Source of the DNA: Planctomycetota bacterium
GTDB taxonomy: Bacteria; Planctomycetota; Phycisphaerae; Sedimentisphaerales; Anaerobacaceae
Assembly: GCA_022567055.1 (NCBI GenBank)
Contig: JADFHU010000140.1
Location: 1-10,001 of the forward strand
Direction: 5' to 3'
DNA: 10,001 bases
Made by a program: the position numbers and the translations under genes. Under the pieces are notes generated by a model. It was not told the DNA's origin and ran no database searches. It worked only from the letters and a program-made list of their open reading frames with translations. Below, piece after piece: positions 5,664 through 10,001 of the stretch (the first letter of the stretch is position 1; each line of letters opens with the position of its first letter).

Positions 5664-6542
5664 ATGAGATCGTCTGTTAGTCTACTACTAATCTGTTTGC
5701 TGCCGAATCTCGCCGGCGCATGGCACAGCCAAGGGCACGTCTTGGCCACGGAACTGGCGGTTGAGGCGTCACAGGACATCATGCCTGCCTTCTTCGCCCA
5801 AGGCATCGAGACGATCAAGCACTGCTCCGTCGATCCGGATGTGTTCAAGTTTAAAACCGACTCCCGCCTCCTCTCCCGCAAGGAGTCTCCCAATCACTAC
5901 TTCGATCTGGAACTGTTTGACGATGAGGCGCTCCCTGAAACCCGCGAGGATTTCTGGTGGTGGTGCCTGCGTCACGGACAATCAACCGGCAAGGTGGGGT
6001 TGCTCCCCTATGCCATCGCCGAGACAACCTACATGCTGTCACTCGCCTTGGCGGAGCATCATCGATGGCCCGACAATCAGGCCATCCAGTCCAAGTGTCT
6101 GGTCTATGCCGGCCTGCTGTCACACTATGCCGAAGATGCCTGCATGCCCCTACACGCCACGGTTCACTGGGACGGCAGGGTCCTGCCCAACGGCCAATCG
6201 CCCCACACCGGTATCCACAGGCGAGTGGACGGACTGTTGCACCGGGTACCTGGCGCCGATCAGGTCACCGTTGATCCCAATTCGCTGGTCCCCTTTCAGT
6301 CGCTGCTCGCTGAGGTGTTCGCCCACATCCAGGAGACCCACTCCCTAGTAGAGCCACTCTACGCGCTGGAAGATCAGATCCCCGCTCTCGACGAACCCTT
6401 CGAAGGCCCTCCCGAGCTTGTCGCCCTGGTCGAGGGCTACCTCCACCGCAGCGCCCGCTTCACCGCCCGACTCTATGTCACGGCGCTCAAAAAATCGGCC
6501 TTGGTCACTATCCCGGATTGGCACGAACGGGAGGAACACTAG
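5664..6542 (+). CDS. exported S1/P1 nuclease / Zn-dependent phospholipase C-like enzyme
   Basis: 292 residues. The start is ATG 5664, which has AGAGAGG five bases upstream and begins the signal peptide MRSSVSLLLICLLPNLAGA; an earlier in-frame start at 5640 would spoil it. Cleavage after Ala19 exposes Trp20 as the first residue, which is required in this family because the N-terminal Trp is a zinc ligand. Counting from it, the trinuclear zinc site of P1 nuclease can be traced: Trp20, His25, an Asp in SVDPD (57 or 59), His78, His154, Asp158, His164, His185 and Asp189. The final HxxxD is as in P1 nuclease (bacterial phospholipase C has HxxxE), favouring nuclease or 3'-nucleotidase activity on the outside of the cytoplasm, perhaps phosphate or nucleotide scavenging. 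Substrate remains uncertain. An octamer repeat array begins in its stop codon. Confidence 0.8.
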   Translation: MRSSVSLLLICLLPNLAGAWHSQGHVLATELAVEASQDIMPAFFAQGIETIKHCSVDPDVFKFKTDSRLLSRKESPNHYFDLELFDDEALPETREDFWWWCLRHGQSTGKVGLLPYAIAETTYMLSLALAEHHRWPDNQAIQSKCLVYAGLLSHYAEDACMPLHATVHWDGRVLPNGQSPHTGIHRRVDGLLHRVPGADQVTVDPNSLVPFQSLLAEVFAHIQETHSLVEPLYALEDQIPALDEPFEGPPELVALVEGYLHRSARFTARLYVTALKKSALVTIPDWHEREEH

Positions 6543-6612
6543 GTCTGTGGGTCTGTGGGTCAGTGGGTCGGTGGGTCGGTGGGTCGGTGGGTCGGTGAGT
6601 CTGTGGGTCAGG
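6541..6612 (+). repeat. octamer tandem repeat GGGTCNGT, nine units
   Basis: Nine consecutive 8-base units: AGGTCTGT, GGGTCTGT, GGGTCAGT, four copies of GGGTCGGT, GAGTCTGT and GGGTCAGG. The central four units are identical, and the ends have diverged. The array begins with the last two bases of the TAG stop of the nuclease gene. Regular GGG runs separated by five bases meet the usual G-quadruplex pattern on the + strand. It lies between convergent genes, so it falls in the 3' regions of both transcripts. Confidence 0.9.
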
Positions 6613-6635
6613 GGGCGGCAGCCACTGATTACTGA

Positions 6636-8457
<1,822 letters not shown>

Positions 8458-8477
<20 letters not shown>

Positions 8478-8856
8478 TCGTTAGGGCCACCACTGAGGCG
8501 ATGGCCAAGTCCGCGACATGCGTGATACTGATACTGATCTGATCGATGCCCAACTCCCGGACGCGCCGCTGCACTTCGCCAGAGACGCGCACCTCAGGTT
8601 TGCCCAGGGCGTCATTGACCACTTCCACCTCGGTGAAGGCCATCCTTCCCCGCAGGCCCGTGCCAATGAGTTTCAAGACCGCTTCTTTGGCGGCGAAACG
8701 CGCGGCCAGTCGTTGCGTGCGGTTGCGACCCTGTCCGGCACTCTGCTGCTCTGCGGGTGTGTAGACCCGCGTCAGGAAGTGATCACCGTGCCGCGTCAGT
8801 ATCGCTTCGATGCGCTTGCAGTCCACTAGGTCGATGCCATGGGCGATCATCTGCAT
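8458..8856 (-). CDS. acpS: holo-[acyl-carrier-protein] synthase AcpS
   Basis: Transfers 4'-phosphopantetheine from CoA to a serine of acyl carrier protein, activating it for fatty acid synthesis; cytoplasmic, Mg-dependent trimer. The 132 residues are near the usual 120-130. Motifs: GIDLVDCKRI with Asp9, RLAARFAAKEAVLKLIGTG with Glu58 (the two metal ligands of the family), EVEVVNDALGKPEVRVSG and the C-terminal SISITHVADLAIASVVA (family SISHT...A.A). An ATG two codons downstream is an alternative start. The gene lies 96 bases after the PpiC-like gene on the same strand and overlaps the start of mnmG by 14-20 bases, so the three are probably one transcription unit. No terminator was seen in the 96-base gap. 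Confidence 0.93.
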
Positions 8857-8952
8857 GGGCCAATCCTATGAACCAGCCCAGGTAAGCGTACGGACCGCCC
8901 CGCCGCTGCGCTCCTTTTCGAGGGGTCTGGTGATGACGTTTTCAGACAGAGC

Positions 8953-10001
8953 CTATTTTTCATTGTACATGCGATACGCTTCTTCCATGCAACGGTCAAT
9001 ATACTCTCCCATCGGTCCCGCCGCCGCATGAGCGGCAATGTCTGCGGTCAGTTTCTCCACGGCCACCGCATAACGGTCCTTACGGATTTCATTTTCGATC
9101 GCCCCCTGCACATCGGCCAGCGGGCGATACCCCTTCTGCTGCCGACGATCGAGCTTCATTACGAAGAAACGGCCGGGCACTTCCACCGGACCCACGATGT
9201 CACCCTCGCTGGCGCTGGCCGCAGCCTCAATCAATCGATCATAAGGCGCGACAAAGGAGTCGGGTGACCGTTCCGGCCACTGCCCGCCCTGCTCTTCGAA
9301 AAGGCCATGCGAATGGGTACGGGCCAAGGTCGCAAAATCGGCGCCGGCGTGGAGCTTTTGGGCAATGTCATTCGCCAGGCGCCGCGCCTCTTCCAGAGGG
9401 TCGGAACCGGGATCCAAGCCCTCTAATTTGTCCACGCCAATCTCGATGAGCTTGAATTGGATCTTGGGGAGAATCACGAAACGCTCGTCTTTCATCTTAG
9501 CGTAGTAATCAACCAGCTCCAAATGTGTGATGGGTCGCTTGCTTGAGGTCTGGGCCCGAATGTGTACCTGGCTCAGGATGCTCCGCTTTTGGAGCGCTTT
9601 ATACTGGTCACGTGTCATCCCCTGCGCGCGCAGCGTCTCATCCGCTTTGGCCTCATCTCCTTCATGCTGGATTACAAACTTGCGCCACTCCTGCTCTTCC
9701 GCGGCCGCCAACGCGTCCTCGAGCTTGTCCGATTGAGCGCCTGTCCTCGCCAACTGAAGGAGGATTGCCTCACTGACCTTGTTCTCTACGACACTCTTGA
9801 CCTGAGGACGAGCCAATTCGGTAAAACGACCTTGTGGGTTCGCGCGAGCGACAGGCGAGAGCACATCGCCCAGTGCGGCGGAACCCCCAGACGCGGTTCT
9901 GAAACGAGTCGGGGTAGCCATAATATCATCAACCGTGATCTCTTCGCCGTTCACCATCACGGTGGAACAGGGCACGGGGTTCGTGGCGGCCAGGGCTCTC
10001 T
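8953..10001 (-). CDS. SurA/PpiC-like peptidyl-prolyl cis-trans isomerase (N-terminus outside window)
   Basis: Periplasmic-type parvulin foldase. Counting from an in-frame GTG at 9975, the part inside the window has a VNGEEITVDDI segment (8-18), typical of the start of mature SurA/PrsA-like chaperones, a helical N-terminal chaperone region (about 50-165) and a parvulin rotamase domain (about 166-305) with IQFKLIEIG, AGADFATLARTHSHG, GGQWPE, EGDIVGPVEVPGRFFVMKLDRRQ and ADVQGAIENEIRKDR. The frame stays open past that GTG to the window edge (reading RALAATNPVP), so the real start and signal peptide probably lie outside and the gene is partial. Role by family: helps fold exported or outer-membrane proteins. 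It is the first visible gene of the ppiC-like, acpS, mnmG run. Confidence 0.85.
   Translation of the reverse strand, partial: RALAATNPVPCSTVMVNGEEITVDDIMATPTRFRTASGGSAALGDVLSPVARANPQGRFTELARPQVKSVVENKVSEAILLQLARTGAQSDKLEDALAAAEEQEWRKFVIQHEGDEAKADETLRAQGMTRDQYKALQKRSILSQVHIRAQTSSKRPITHLELVDYYAKMKDERFVILPKIQFKLIEIGVDKLEGLDPGSDPLEEARRLANDIAQKLHAGADFATLARTHSHGLFEEQGGQWPERSPDSFVAPYDRLIEAAASASEGDIVGPVEVPGRFFVMKLDRRQQKGYRPLADVQGAIENEIRKDRYAVAVEKLTADIAAHAAAGPMGEYIDRCMEEAYRMYNEK

Overview
The window is a gene-dense stretch of a fairly GC-rich bacterial chromosome. A consensus lipobox, cleavable signal peptides and a SurA/PpiC-type periplasmic foldase point to a Gram-negative (diderm) organism. The WD40 tail at the left edge, the paired secreted amidohydrolases and the style of MnmG and of the glycosyltransferase recall Planctomycetota or a related PVC-type lineage. 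That placement is an impression from sequence style, not a database result. I see no transposase, integrase, tRNA, rRNA, CRISPR array or prophage gene.

Left part (1-1166): the last 36 codons of a WD40-repeat protein on the + strand converge on pdxH (vitamin B6 salvage, minus strand). Upstream of pdxH, on the same strand, lies a small IsdG/HmoA-type haem-degrading monooxygenase. A gene-free stretch of about 390 bases (1167-1553) follows. It holds an AT-rich patch with a perfect 15-base dyad just upstream of the next operon.

Middle (1554-6542): two amidohydrolases overlap by ATGA. The first is a probable lipoprotein with intact metal ligands. The second is a secreted paralogue that has lost most of them. 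A 168-residue protein of unknown function on the minus strand converges on this pair. It is divergent from a soluble-looking GT2 glycosyltransferase that has a good sigma70-type promoter. A hairpin separates that gene from an exported S1/P1-nuclease/phospholipase C-like zinc enzyme in which all nine expected zinc ligands can be placed.

Right part (6541-10001): two different short tandem repeats fill the junction between the nuclease gene and mnmG, which converge. The octamer array begins in the nuclease stop codon. The heptamer array supplies the last six codons and the stop of mnmG. From the right, three minus-strand genes follow one another: a SurA/PpiC-like peptidyl-prolyl isomerase (N-terminus outside the window), acpS (holo-ACP synthase) and mnmG (tRNA U34 modification). 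acpS and mnmG overlap.

Most genes are housekeeping or recognisable exported enzymes. I did not find a convincing new multi-gene system. The points most worth following are the active/degenerate amidohydrolase pair, the repeat junction that acts as a six-frame stop, two active-site changes in PdxH, and the orphan 168-residue gene.
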